DNA from: Epinephelus fuscoguttatus
Lineage: Eukaryota; Chordata; Actinopteri; Perciformes; Serranidae
DNA length: 64,000 nt
Direction: 5' to 3'
Assembly: GCF_011397635.1 (NCBI RefSeq)
Contig: NC_064761.1
Span: 26,267,643 to 26,331,642, forward strand
The position numbers were made by a program, and so were the translations under genes. How positions within the stretch are numbered: position 1 is the stretch's first letter; every line of letters begins with the position of its first letter. Below are positions 50,561-63,105 of this stretch, one piece after another. Under the pieces are notes generated by a model. The model was given only the letters and a program-made list of their open reading frames with translations, ran no database searches and was not told the DNA's origin.

Positions 50561-51959
50561 AGTGACTGATTCATGCGTTAGTCAATACAGTGCAATTCTT
50601 TGTGGTCATTAGTAAACATGGCACAGGCCTTGTTGGACACAAGGGACAGATAAAGAAAGAGGACTCAGCTCTGGTGTGGTGCATTGTGGGTAATTGGGCT
50701 TCTGGAAGATGCAGATGGAGTCCAAGGTGCATAAAGATTAAAAAAAATGGAAATGATGTCATAATGCAGGTGTCGTTCGTTTGATAAATGCGACCTAGTC
50801 TTGTGGTGTGTGTGTGTGCTTTCAGCCAGACAGTGGGTCATTTTTGACTCACAGACAGATTTGATCATTGGTCATCATTTCCTTTTGTCAAACTCAATCT
50901 GGCGTTATTCCCATGTGGAGGGGAAAGATAAGTGATGGGAGCAGACACACTGAGTCAGGTTAAACCTCAGAGTGCCAGATCCAATCACTTCATATAGTCC
51001 CAGCCCATCTGTTTGGTCTGCTGAAGGACACGTGGTCTCCCTCCTTCCCTCGCAGCATCACACTGTGGTTGCTGCAGTGGACCAGACTGAAGACCCGGGC
51101 GGGGCATCTGGGTACTTTCTGGGTTACAGTTATTAACCCCGCCACCTGTTGGCACCTCGCTCCCTGTTGACGGGAGGAAGTCGGATGTGTAAAGAGTTTG
51201 AAAACAAAGTTTGAATGCGAGTATTCCCATATAAGCAGAGAAGAGTGCGGCTCCTGCAGCTCAGAGTTGAGTATAATTGACCTTGACATGATAGGTAATA
51301 ATGACGGGACTGTGAGGCCGTCTGGAGCGCATTTCTGGTGACAGCGGGACCCTTGTTGTGGCTCAGAGAGCCGGAGTTTGCTGATGCGAGTGGACGATGG
51401 TGGTTTTTGATGGATGCACTGATGATGACAGACACGTAACCTTTGTCGGTGACAGTGTGTGTCTCTGGAACACAATACATGGGCTGTTAGTGTTTTTTAT
51501 TTATTTATTTAAAGCTCAGGATAAAGTGGTTTTGATCCGCTTGATTTACTTGAATACAATGTGCACCTTCTTGTCATGGTTTGCCGGGGTGGAGAGATCA
51601 TGCTGGTATCAACATGAATGCAGCATGTGAAAGCCTGCCGTCTTTGCAGCAGATCGAGATAGAGGACTAAATATAAAGCTGCAACTCTTATGAAACAGTG
51701 ATATTGTGGTAGTTGGAACAGAGCGGCAGAGTATTTAAGATTCAGAGGCATGCTCTTCATCATCCACACTTGAGAGAGATTATAGCAGCAGCAGCAGAAC
51801 TGAAGAAGTGCACGCAGTGACCCGTGTGCATGTACACAGAGAGAGCAGCGATGGAAACTTCCATTAGGCCTGCAGTCGCATGTGATAGAATAAGAGCTGC
51901 TACTGCTGCTTTACTTTGATCAGGAAGGCTGAGCTGAGTTTATGTTGCAGGAAATATGC

Positions 51960-53600
51960 TGTTACTGGTTGGTTTCAGGGCTGGGCATCGAGCTTGAATA
52001 CCTTTTGACACTAACTGAAATGTGTATGCAACACATAGTATCAGCTGCATCAGAGCCATGATCTGTTTTGAGACCAGTAACAAGGAGAACAAACGTGCAC
52101 AGTAGGGTTGCAGTGATAGACCATGTTTTAAAAGTCAACAGTTATCATTCCACGTACATTTTCTTATCTACGATATTGGGGAAAAATGCTACTGGATGTA
52201 GAATCTCCTCTTTATTTTAGTTATTTTCTGACAGGACCATTTTCACGCATACTATCATTAACAAAATGGTTTCCATTACAGTAATAGAACATTCCTTCAA
52301 CTAATAGTAACCCTTCCGTTTTAAGTCCTTTTAAGGGTCATTCTGACATCAGTACACATCATGAACTGTGTCTTCTCTACTGTGGTGGAAGGATTTCTCA
52401 GTCAAAGTTGAAACAATAAAGATATGATGGGTTAAAATGAGAATTGCAGTGCCTGCCTTATTGACTCCAATAGAACTAACACCAAAGTCTGGCTCCTCGA
52501 ATACTGTCAGTGTCGTCATGACCATTCCTTCTTTTATATTTGCCTTGTAAGACACCTCGAAGCCACTGAGCAATGCCGTAACCCCGCCTTAAAACAACAG
52601 CTTGTCATTTTTACACTTGAGTTGCTACAAGGATTAAACAAAGGATCAATACAACATGTTGATTTGTTAGCCTTACGCCTTGTTTCTTTAATATCCGATG
52701 TGCCTGCGAAACGCTTCTCCTCTGTAATATCTTGGTCTGGACTTTTCCTCAAGTACGTTCAAAAAACTAAACTCTTGCAATGGATTTCGGTGACACCGTA
52801 TAACTGTGTGCTAGCTTAGCTAACAGGCTGTTTCCTTAAGTTCAGTTCCCTGTTGATTGTTAAATAAGTTTGTGTGATTAAAAAATAATTTGTTTATCTA
52901 GTTTTAACATATTGTGCATCTCAGTAATGTTATTCTGTTAAAATATGGTTATACATTATATACAGTCAGATTGTTATTATCAGTTTGATATGAGATACAG
53001 TCAGATTTATCAGTCTGATATGAAATAGTCAGTAAAGACCTGTTAAAACAACTGATTTATGAGCAATAAAACTGTATTTATTCATCTAAGTAAAAAATTA
53101 GAAGGCATGATTAGCTAAAAATAGGTTAGCTAACATTAACCTGTTCATATGACCTTTTAATGAATATTTCAAAAAACATGCCCGGTAATCTTCCAGGCGC
53201 ATATTCCAAACTGCTGGATGGCGAAAAATGGAAAAAATGTAAGCTTCTCCCCGATTGCTACATGTAGTTTCTATCAGGTTTCTACCCATCTGTAAAGAAA
53301 TGCACTTCCTTGCATTGGACACTAGAGGCGTCATCTGCATAATTACGGATCTACGGACACCACACATAAGTGGAAACAAAGTGTTAGAGGTGATGGTCAG
53401 AGCCAGGCTAGCTGGCTGTGAGTTCATACTTAACTGAGAAGTATGGGAATGGTCGCAATGTTCTAACTCTCAGCAAGAAAGCAAAAACAGCCAATTATTT
53501 CTTTAAAAAATGCAGAAAATGTTAATTACTCAAAGTATTATTTTGGTCTTGGTACCAAACAGTTGGTTTGTGCCTTGGGGCTGTTCAGCTGATCAGGAAA
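51960..53600. repeat. Transposon-derived sequence, several fragments
   Basis: Begins with a GGGCTGGGCATCGAGC string typical of fish MITE ends. It contains TAGGGTTGCAGTGATAGACC at 52103-52122, another MITE-type end, and a stretch around 52440-52800 with repeat-like strings. The pieces cannot be separated reliably by eye. Confidence 0.35.
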
Positions 53601-53929
53601 TGGGCAACATTTTTGCATTTTTGTTGTGTAGTACATCTGTTTTATCATTCATGGCTATTACAAATACTGTAGTTTGAAATGGAGTAACCTGACAGAGTAA
53701 TTCTTCCAGAGAGTTTAAATCTATGAGCAGATCCTGCTGCTTCTTCCTCTGAAGCTTGTTTGTAACCTATTTCTGTCTCTGTGTTGTGGCTCCAGTAGAG
53801 CAGAGCTCTGGCTGTGTCCCACTGTTATGCTTCAGGCCATGTATTCACAACAGTAACAGATGCGTATGGATCAGTTGGGGCTTCAGTAGTATCAGCCGGC
53901 TTTGTCAGCCATGGAAATGAGAACTCATT

Positions 53930-54500
53930 AAGTTATCCAAACAAGCCCCCAGCAGAGCCCGCCTGTAACTGTCAGCTCTCTCTCCCCTGGAACAGAGAGC
54001 ACACACATCCATCATCTGCTCCGGCAGACATGAGTTATCATCAAAAATATGCAAATCAGAGGTTAATGTTTCTCTCCAACACCCCCAAATATCCAGTGGA
54101 ACATTCCTTCATAACAGCAGGGGAGGAAAATTAGATACTGAAGCGTCTCAGGTTGCAGAGAAAGGCGGAGATGAGAGATTGTTTGGAGTAAATATTGAGT
54201 ATATATAAATATTCACACATTCAGGAATTTAAAAATGTAACCGTAAGAAAGCCTCTTACAGTACAAATTATATCCGGATAACGCAGATGAGCAGATGGTT
54301 TCGGTGTTTGTGTGTAGTCCAGTGTGGGGTCCCTTCCACTGCCACCCTCAGATATTTATTACCTCGCGACATAAATGGCTCGAGCAGCTTAATCCCACAT
54401 GCCAGGAGGATTTTGGTTAAATAACGCCCCATCCTGAGGCATTATTAACGCTATGTGGGTAAGCCTGATAAAATGGCATGGTGATAATCTGATGTGTAGC
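53930..54500. promoter_or_regulatory. Candidate conserved non-coding element
   Basis: Contains an exact octamer ATATGCAAATCAG near 54047, TTATTACCTCGCGACATAAATGG and GGCATTATTAACGC, with no open frame. It lies just upstream of the inferred 3' UTR acceptor. Conservation is inferred only. Confidence 0.3.
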
Positions 54501-54637
54501 CCCGGAGGACCAAAGTCTCCGCATTCCTCTCAGCTCCCTGAGAATGTCCAGGCCGCCCCACTGGTCATGTGGTCACTCCTCATACAGCACAGTTCACAGG
54601 ACCTAAACATTAATCTCCCTCTTGTCTCTTTCCCCAG

Positions 54638-56110
54638 ATCAGCCGTGGTGTCTGGTATGCAGGCATGTGTCTCTTCAGAGGAGGAGGAGGAGGAGGAAGA
54701 GTTTCTGTATTCCTGCTGTGGCTCCATCCAGCCAGATTCACATTATCTTCAGCTGCAGAGAAGGCCCGAGTCCTGGAGACAGCCCAGAGACTGGAAGTCT
54801 GCAAGCTGATCTGTTTACTCGTACTTCTTGTGTAACTTTCCCATGTAGCCACTAGCCTGAGCTGGACTCGTTGCCATGTATACTGCAGGAACTTCAGTCT
54901 TTATATAACATGCAAAGCACAGTCAGGAAGCAGGCCGATAGCACAGATGCTTGCAGACTTTTCTGTATCGGCCCTGCACTGCTCAGCTGACTCACACCAA
55001 GGTCAAACATTTGTATCATCTCGCCAGTAGATTACAAGCTGAACTCACTCTGTAAGGACTTATTAGTGTCTCTCGCTGACGTGTTGTTGTACAGTGAGCT
55101 AAAAAAGAGCGTCGGCTGGTCCTTTGTTGTGGTTCTCTCCCCTCCTGACACTGGGCGTTTACTCAGGTGTAATTTATTTGGACTGCTGATAGACTGAATT
55201 AGACCTTTGCTATGCCAGGCGTACGGGGAAGGAGAGAAGACATTTGGGGAAGTGTATGATTTTGTGCACAGAAACAATCTTCCTGTCTGTATTTTTAGGC
55301 TTTGGACTTGGGCTTCCCTTAATTTTGGTAAGCTAAATCTGTATCTTCCTCCTCGACTTAAAAATACACACTCGCAAGAGAGAATGTGGGCCGTTACGGC
55401 TGAAGAAGATACTTTTTGCTTTCAAGATGTTATTTTCAAACTTTTTTTGTGTGTGTCTCAGGGTTATGTATAGTATTGCTTGCATTTGTTCAAGGAAGGG
55501 TAACATCTTTGTTTTCTGTTTGTTGTGAATGTACTTTTTTGTGACAAACTGTTTTACAGAACTCTCTTATTTTAGAAGACATTCTTACATTGTGTTCTTT
55601 TTGCCAGGTGTAAATGTATGATTACGCTTCATAGCTGTGGTCATATTTAAAATGTTGCCAAAACCTGAATAGCTAACCTTCATGTCATTCTGGATTTAAA
55701 TAACAAAAGCTAAGTGTGTCCAAAGTAGTTAGGAAATACTTTGTAGCTATGATATTATTTTTTCATGTCATATTTCAGGATCTTTAATGGAAGTCATTTG
55801 TGTGTATAGTTTGTATATTGCTTTGTAATGAATTTGTAGAAGCCTTTGATTTGCACATTTTGTACAAAGAAATCTCGTAATGGTCTTAATTTTGTATCTT
55901 TGTCTTAACCCAGGTCGGGTAGTGTGAATAATCAAAGCGTTTTTGTAGCAAGTCGTTTCTCTTTGAACAGTCGTCATTGGCTCTGTGTGTGCAAGTTTTC
56001 CAATATATCATCAAATATGCTGATATATTAAGCTATTACTGACACACCATCTGTTACTTCATGTTCTACAGCTCATAACTCGTCAATAAATATCTTGTTG
56101 AAAACATACT
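54638..56110 (+). other. enc3: Probable terminal 3' UTR exon of the enc gene
   Basis: After the acceptor at 54637 comes about 1.4 kb of increasingly AT-rich sequence with many TTTTT and TGTA motifs, ending with AATAAA at 56085-56090 and then T/G-rich sequence. There is no other gene to which this 3' end could belong on the plus strand. The link to the enc gene is inferred from splice signals and family habit. Confidence 0.45.
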
Positions 56111-56429
56111 TTCTGTTGTTTGTCCTCTTTGTTTTCCAGGGAATGACTGGAATTCAGCAGCTGTGTCATTAAAACGGTGTGGGCAGCCGTATAATCACGC
56201 AGGTACTCTTAACAAGCCTGGAATAGTTTCCAAACGCAGGTTAACTGTGGGTTTGGTATTTACCAGGAACACCCGTCTCCTTCCTGCTGTCTGTGTGTGC
56301 ACTTAAGATCCAGTGAGATGAACAGTCCACGCTCTGTCTCTGTTATAATTCCCCCCTTGTTGGGGTGATATCACACATTCTGATGATGTGGTATGTGAAG
56401 TGCAAGCCTCTGCTGTTCTGGTATTCACG

Positions 56430-58430
56430 CGGAGGTGGGAAGAAATATTCAGATCTTAAGTACAAGTAGGAATACTGTCGTGTAGTAATACTCGTTACAA
56501 GTAAAGGTCATGCATTCAAATGTTTAGCTAAGTAAAAGAAAGTATTAGCATCAAAATATACTTAAAGTAGGACTTTATGATTCGGATTGGCCCAATTCAC
56601 AGTAATATATATTATTTGTTTTAGAATTATTGATGCATGTAGAATAGTAAGAATATTCCCTTTAATTTTATTTCACAATATTCCGACTCAGGGTAGATTC
56701 TTGATCGTAAGATGTGACATTTTTGGATACAGACATACACTACCTAATATTTATGTTCTCCCTTCACCATCGAGTTTGAATTCCTAAATAAAATCCAGTA
56801 ATTACTTGACCCTCCCTCAACGGAGGGTGTCTTGTGATAAAGGCCAAAACACCCGATGATGTTGAGGTTCACAGCTGATGATGTGTCAGGTGTGCTTCTG
56901 CTGGGTGGTCACAGCCGTAACACCTATGCTCTTGCATGAAGCATGCTCAAACTCCAGGGACTGCAATATTAAGTCCTAACTGATGAAACTGATGTTAGAT
57001 TTAGATAATATCGTTAGCCCAAACTAAAGATATATGTGTATATTCTTTACACGATATTTGAGTTTGTGTAAGAATAGGAAAATACAGCCACCAACACGAC
57101 TACTAGAAATTCTTTCAACAAATGATCTCCAAGATATATGGAGAGTGATGCACCCTAAAGGTACAGACTACACTTACTATTTACATGCCAAGAAATCATA
57201 TAGCCAAATAGATTATATTTTCATGTCAGGTAACAATCTAGGCGATGCAATATCAACTAAAATTTCTGATAAAGTGATACCACATCAAGCTCCAGTAATA
57301 AATAAACTTTCCTATCAAATCTGGAAAATGAATCAAAAATATCTAACTGATAGAATTTCTTAAAAATATAAAAATCATATTATGATATTTATAAGCACAA
57401 ATATCAGAACTACAACTCTTAGCAATAGACCACCAATATGACATATGTAAGCCCTACATAAGAGTCATTTTCAGTCAAAAAGAAGCAAGAATTAGATAAA
57501 GAGATTGACAGAGTAGAAAAATCACTGAATCATCTCCAATATATTCATAAACAAATCAAAGCTTAGGATGACTTTGAAAGACTGCAAACATTAAAATTAG
57601 AATATGATAACCTTCTACTCAAAGTCCAAGATATTAAGTATAATTCAAATAAAATTTTGTATATTTCAGCAAATGAAACAGCAAAAAAAATGAGCTCCTT
57701 AGTTAAAAGAGTGATAAAAAGGCACTATGTAGTACTGAAAGACACCGTTTCCAACACTCATATTACAAGTAATGATGTTATTACTCAGGAGTTTTCAGTA
57801 TACAACGAAAATGTGTATAAATCTGACATAACTTTTTAAGAATTTTGTTCCAATGCACCTCCTGAAGTCGGTTAAGTTTAAATGTTTATCCTCTGAACAA
57901 AAAGAAGACCTAAAAAAGGAAATAACAGCTGACTAGATAACTTCCTTCCAAAAAAAGTGCCTTTTTTTGGAAGGAAGTTATCTTAACTTTTGATACTGGT
58001 GTCGATCGACTTTTGATAGAAGTCTATTCGGTATTCTGGTGGAAAGCATCATTTTAAGATAATTACCAAAAAAAAAGAAGGAATTATTGATGCATTAGCG
58101 TTCATATCACTTAAATATTGAAGAGTCTTCCCAAGGTAACAATTAAGTTTTTATCTTAATCTATAATATTACATCATAATTTTTTGTTGATTGTATTTTG
58201 TATTAATCTGAATCTGTGAAGTAACTAGGAACTAAATATGTGATAACATACAATATGATAAGATAAGATAGAACTTCATATTTATCCCAAGAGAAATTGG
58301 TCAAGTTTGAAATAAATGTAGTGGAGTAAAAAGTATCTGAATTGTAGTGGAGTAGAATTACTATTAACACTAAAATTGCACTTCAGTAAAATACTTGAGT
58401 AAATGTACTTAGTTACTTTCCACTGCTGCT
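56430..58430. mobile_element. TIR-type repeat split by an L1 insertion
   Basis: The left part (GGAGGTGGGAAGAAATATTC ... ATCAAAATATACTTAAAGTA) and right part (GTGGAGTAAAAAGTATCTG ... ACTTAGTTACTTTCCACTGC) are the two ends of one common fish repeat. Its termini are imperfect inverted repeats (AGGTGGGAAGAA / inverse of TTACTTTCCACT). The L1 copy at 56639-58080 separates them. Confidence 0.65.
56639..58080 (+). mobile_element. Truncated L1-type LINE with 15-bp target duplication
   Basis: The plus-strand frames read endonuclease pieces (QGRFLIVRCDIFGYRHTLPN; LQDIWRVMHPKGTDYTYY; SYSQIDYIFMSG; HQAPVINKLSYQ), then linker sequence leading toward the reverse transcriptase, whose bulk is missing. The copy lacks ORF1 and the endonuclease start, has internal stops and a deletion, and ends in an A-rich tail. 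GAATTATTGATGCAT is repeated exactly at 56624-56638 and 58081-58095. Confidence 0.85.
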
Positions 58431-60296
58431 CACATGAAGATGTGCGCACACATTATAACCTTCAGACCTTAAAGAATGTGCTGAGCGCCAGTCAGGTGAT
58501 GCTCCTCCATACCTCTCATTCTGCGGCGGCTATGTGTACGTGAGAAACCGGTGCAGTCCAGACTGGGCGTTGGATGGGAAGAAGTGTGGTTGGCACATTT
58601 GTGCAGGCTGGCAGCGGGGAGGAGAAACACAGAGGAATGTATGTACTCACACTCAGGCTGAGGGAGGTGGCTGCCTGCAGGCTCAGAGTCTGAGGAAGTT
58701 TGTGACGTCTTAACTACTGAGCTGTGGTGTTTAAACAATCCACCTCAACTTTCAAATGAGACCACTCCATGGCTGTTTCTTTAGCAGCTTGCGGTTTGGT
58801 GCTTTAGCTTTCAAATTCTTCCTTTACTTACTTCAAAGTGAATGTGTGTCAGAGTTTGTGTCCTCAGAGGACCCAGTGGAGAAAATGTTAAAGCTCTGAG
58901 GAAGTGAGTATAGGTAAATAAATGGATGTAAGTCCCGTACAAATAACCTGTGGCATTAACCTTCTCTGGTGTAAAACGTTAGCTCATATCAGCTCTTAAG
59001 TGAACGGAGGCCTTCTTCCTAAACCCATTTTTTCCCCCGTTATTTACAAGTCAGACATTTTGTTAAAAATAATCTTAAAACTTTTCACATCCTGACTCTA
59101 AACATCTCATCTCAATATTTGTGTCCTTGTTTTCTATTATGACTATTGTTTCATCAAACCATATCAAATCTGCACTGGAGGAAGATCTTGGTTGTATTTC
59201 AATCAGGAGAGACTCGTTTTTATTGTAAAAAGAATATTTATTAACATGTGCACGTAAGAATGAAAAATGTGAAAAGTCTTTGGTGATTAGATCCTGTAGA
59301 GACGGTATGATTTAAGGAGGGTGATGAATCCGTAGTCGAACAGTTGGTGGTGGCAGAGGTGGTGAAGTTGAGATAACAAGAAGATGTGGAGAAGATGGAG
59401 AAGTGCTGATGATCTGGATGAGGAGAGGAATGAGCCTTTGTTGAGCTCATCCTTGACTCTGGATACGGTGGCTGGAGGTGAACAGGGTGGAGAAGGGCGC
59501 AACAATTCTGCCTACAATGACAGCTGGCAGCAGCAGAGGAGATAGCAGATTTAAAATTTTGCAGTAGCATCCTGATTGGCTGAGAGAGATCGTGGCGACA
59601 TTTGATTGGATAACTAGAAGAGCAGACACCCATAGTCAGCTGATTAGAGGAAGCAGTGGGAGTGAGATGGAGAGAAATGTATTTTATGTATTTTTAAATG
59701 TAATTTATATGTAATTTTTTGGACATTTGGACATATGAAGTGAACAGAGGCCCTGCATATTTTATAAATTGATTTCAGTGTAAAGGTTGACTTAAGTTAT
59801 TACTGTTTTAGATGAAGTTCTGTTCTTGATCTTAGAAACTGTAAATCGATAAACACACAAAAAACCTTTTTCCAGTGCTCTCTGTCTCTATCTGATGGAA
59901 ACTGTTCAGCTGAAAGCAGGGTTACCATGGCAACAACAGATTATCAACAGGGTGAAACTAACCTGTCTCAGGAGAGTCTAAAGTTAGTGAGTGAACTAAT
60001 TATTTGAAAGCCTGTAAATGGATCTTGAGCTGAGGTCTTTTTTGTCATAAGACTTGTTTTTTTTATTAGCCTGTGATATCACAAGGACCCCAGAGTACTT
60101 TTACCAGTGGTCCTGTAATAATGTTAATATGGTTAAAGACTTAACTTCATCTTGTTTGAAGACATGTTACGTGGTTGTTTGTGTGGACATCTATTTTTCA
60201 TCGTCCCTCGCATCGCATCTCCACTCCCACTTGCCATTCTGCCTGGCTGGAGATGAGACGAGTTACCTTGACGATGTTTGAGGACGACGGATGCAT

Positions 60297-60298
<2 letters not shown>

Positions 60299-60327
<29 letters not shown>
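60299..60327. repeat. (TG)n microsatellite
   Basis: About 14 TG units. Confidence 0.95.
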
Positions 60328-60429
60328 AGTGAAACGACGAGAGGGAAATTAAATGCTAGAGATACACACGAGGGAGACAGCATACCCAATGTTTTGCAAG
60401 TTGTGCTGTAAGTGATTTGAATATCAAAT

Positions 60430-61110
60430 TAAATTTCCTCAGATGGTTAACGCTGTAACATCATCACCATCATGTCCTATTAAAAGAGTGTGATATTCCA
60501 CGAACAGAAAATATTCCACCAAAAAGCCCCTGCTCTCTGAAGATATAACATGATTTGTGTAACAAATTACATAAAATCTTTAGGGGATGCCCATAAACAA
60601 ACACTTGAGTGACAGAATTCAGCGCCATTGTTAAATCTTTTCAAAGCCAGCCGAAAACACTTCAAAGGCTGCTGTTAATTGGATGTAAACAAGAGGCAGC
60701 TCCAAAAAATCCCCCTCTGCTGCCATGACATCATGCCTGTAAAAGGCTATGTCCAGTCAAGCATGTGGACATGTTTGTGCCAGTGTGGGCACAATAATTC
60801 ATCAAAGGTTAATTTATGGATTTTTTAAATACAATGCAGACGTGCATAAAAAGATGAAACACCCCTCTGTGAAGAGACGACCTGGCACTGGACAGCAGGA
60901 TGAGCGGGCCGGTCAATGGCTCCCATTGTGATGCAAAATGTGCAAACTGAGCGATTTCAGACAGATCTTGCCGACGACACAATTAAACCACGGCAAATAA
61001 ATAGACATTTGAAAGTCGGCTGGAGACAAAAGAACCTCAGAGGACGCCAAAACAAAAAAAAAAGAAAGGGGAGGGAGGAGATGGAGGACAAACTGCCATA
61101 ACAATCTGGA
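60430..61110. promoter_or_regulatory. Candidate conserved non-coding element
   Basis: Complex, repeat-free sequence with Fox-like TGTAAACAAG, GTTAATTGGATG and GGTTAATTTATGG cores and no persistent reading frame. It is judged by composition alone. Confidence 0.3.
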
Positions 61111-62228
61111 TCCTGGACTGAAAGATATGTGGGGTCCCTGTGCACGAGGGTGGTTTTTGTGTGCTTATGAATTTATGCTTAATGCACTAGTGTGTCTGTG
61201 GTGGTGTGTTTATGTGTGTGTGAGGTGGGGGGAAGAGGAGTTACGGCTTTTTGTTAACCCATAAGAAAGGGGGCAGCGAGGTGGAACGGACAGGGACGTT
61301 GCACTCTGCCTCTCCACCCAAATATCGGTGTGTGTCTGCTGGGCCGAGACCCCCAGCTGCTCTGGATGGGGACAAAGACGGCTTGATGAGGCCAGAATCG
61401 ACCTTCTCTCACCTTCCCCAGGGGGTCTGGAGGATGCCCCTGCAGGCCGGCTCAGGAGACCCCACAGCTGAAGGGCAGATCAATATGGACCTTCTGTACC
61501 ATCTGCAAAAACTGTCTCTGTCTTTAAAACACGAGAGAAATAAAATCTACCAAACCTTTCTATACATTCAGTAACATTTTGATTTGGTGTCTTCTGCTGC
61601 TGTGTCATTATTAAGAAATCATTTGGTAGGAAAATGAGCAATAACATGTATGTTTGTGTGGAGTATCTGTGGCTGTAAACTGACATGGAGTGTGTACAGT
61701 ATGTGCCTGTGTCTGTGTGTGTGTTTGAAACTGAAATACCACCAGGAGCCACATCTTAAAACTGTGGACTCTTTACTCCTTCGCAGTCACGCTTACATAA
61801 GTCTCCCTCGCAGCAAATCTCTGTACGTAAACACCAATGGTCCTCTCCCATATTCTCTCTCTGTCTCAAATTCAGTTTGTCTCGTTGTACTTTTTTGGCA
61901 GGACTACTAAACAAAGACACCACGAGCATGTCCAACATCCAAGACTAAATAATTACTGAACAATGTTGTCCCCCCGTGTCTGTGTCTATGCTGGTTGTGG
62001 TGTTAAATGTGTCTCTTCATCTTTCTGTCTCCCCCTCTTTCTCCCCCCTCCCCCCTCTCTCTCTCTGGCTGTGGGCATCTCTGCTGGCAGCAGCTCTGAG
62101 GTTTCAGAGCTGACTGGGTAAGCAAATGAGGAGTAAACAATGTGTGAGACAGACAGACAGCCAGCCAGTCAGACAGCCTAACCACTGGAGCGAATGCAGG
62201 GGATGTCTGGTCTCTGCTGTCTGAGTGG

Positions 62229-62229
62229 G

Positions 62230-62278
<49 letters not shown>
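62229..62278. repeat. (TG)n microsatellite
   Basis: About 25 perfect TG units. Confidence 0.97.
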
Positions 62279-62279
<1 letters not shown>

Positions 62280-62514
62280 AGGAGGGCAGTGAGAAGCTTG
62301 ACAGGTCAGCTAGCACCAGGAGAGAGAGACCTGAAGCCCTTAAATCTGCATTTATATATAAAGAAATTCTCCCGACTGAACCATATTTCAGACCATATTG
62401 TCTGTCGTTGTAGAGAACCACTGACAGCCTCTGAGATACAGTGCAGGAGCAACTGTTGTAAGACTATCTTCTGACATATATATTGAAAAAATTCTAATGC
62501 AGGCACAAAATTTC

Positions 62515-63105
62515 ACCCAACTATACTATGACATTTTTTTATGTCATACTATACTATGATGTTTTTTGACATAATTTTTGACATACTATACTATGACGTA
62601 TTTTTAGTTAATTTTTGACATACTATACAATGACATTTTTTGGATGTAATTTTTGACATTATGATTCTGAATGACATTATACTATGACATTTTTTTCATG
62701 ATTTTGGACAACATGCTATACTATGATGTTTTTTCATGTTTTTTGAAGAAATACTATACTGTGACGTTTTTTATGATTTTGAATGACATTATACTGTGAC
62801 ATTTTTTTCATGAGTTTTCACGACATACTAAATTATGACATTTTTTTCATGTTTTTTCACGACATACTATACGATGACATTTTTTCATGATTTTGGACAA
62901 CATACTATACTATGACTTTTTTTCACGATTTTTCAGGACATACTATACTATGATGTTTTTTTTTTCCATGATTTTGGACGCCATATGATATGACATTTTT
63001 TTCATGATTTTTCACGACATACTATACTGTGACGTTTTTTTCGTGATTTTGGACGACATGCTATACTATGACGTTTTTTTCATGATTTTTCACGACATAC
63101 TATAG
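62515..63105. repeat. Minisatellite, unit ~40 bp
   Basis: Roughly 14 imperfect tandem units, each made of CATACTATACTATGAC, a T-run, CATGATTTT and a variable CACGA or GGACGA step. The array ends sharply at the start of the GTAAGTTGAGC element. Confidence 0.9.

Larger units (their letters stand above)
45897..54637 (+). other. enc3: Probable 8.7-kb 3' UTR intron of the enc gene
   Basis: Donor GTGAGT at 45897; acceptor CTCTTTCCCCAG ending at 54637. No coding exon was found inside. Contents: a MITE (47378-47592), a LINE tail piece (~47742-48010), a (CA)n run, transposon-derived sequence (~51960-53600) and three complex tracts that look like conserved non-coding DNA (49010-49340, 50130-50560, 53930-54500). 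Confidence 0.4.
58431..62514. other. Gene-free stretch right of the nested transposons
   Basis: No exon or RNA gene recognised. It contains TG runs at 60299-60327 and 62229-62278, a pyrimidine tract near 62030-62070 and one complex tract at 60430-61110. A segment at about 59220-59690 has two ATTGG boxes (near 59573 and 59604) but no supported transcript. Confidence 0.4.

Noticed and set aside
59241-59633. Minus-strand open frame of 130 codons near two ATTGG boxes
   Set aside because: Ser/Thr/His-rich translation without a known motif, and no splice or polyadenylation context; not enough for a gene.
58990-59750. Repeated AGTGAACGGAGGCC / AGTGAACAGAGGCC, as if bounding an insertion
   Set aside because: The flanks do not continue, no inverted ends or tail lie next to them; probably chance.
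62515-63105. CRISPR-like tandem array
   Set aside because: Units are contiguous tandem copies without unique spacers, in a vertebrate genome; it is a minisatellite.
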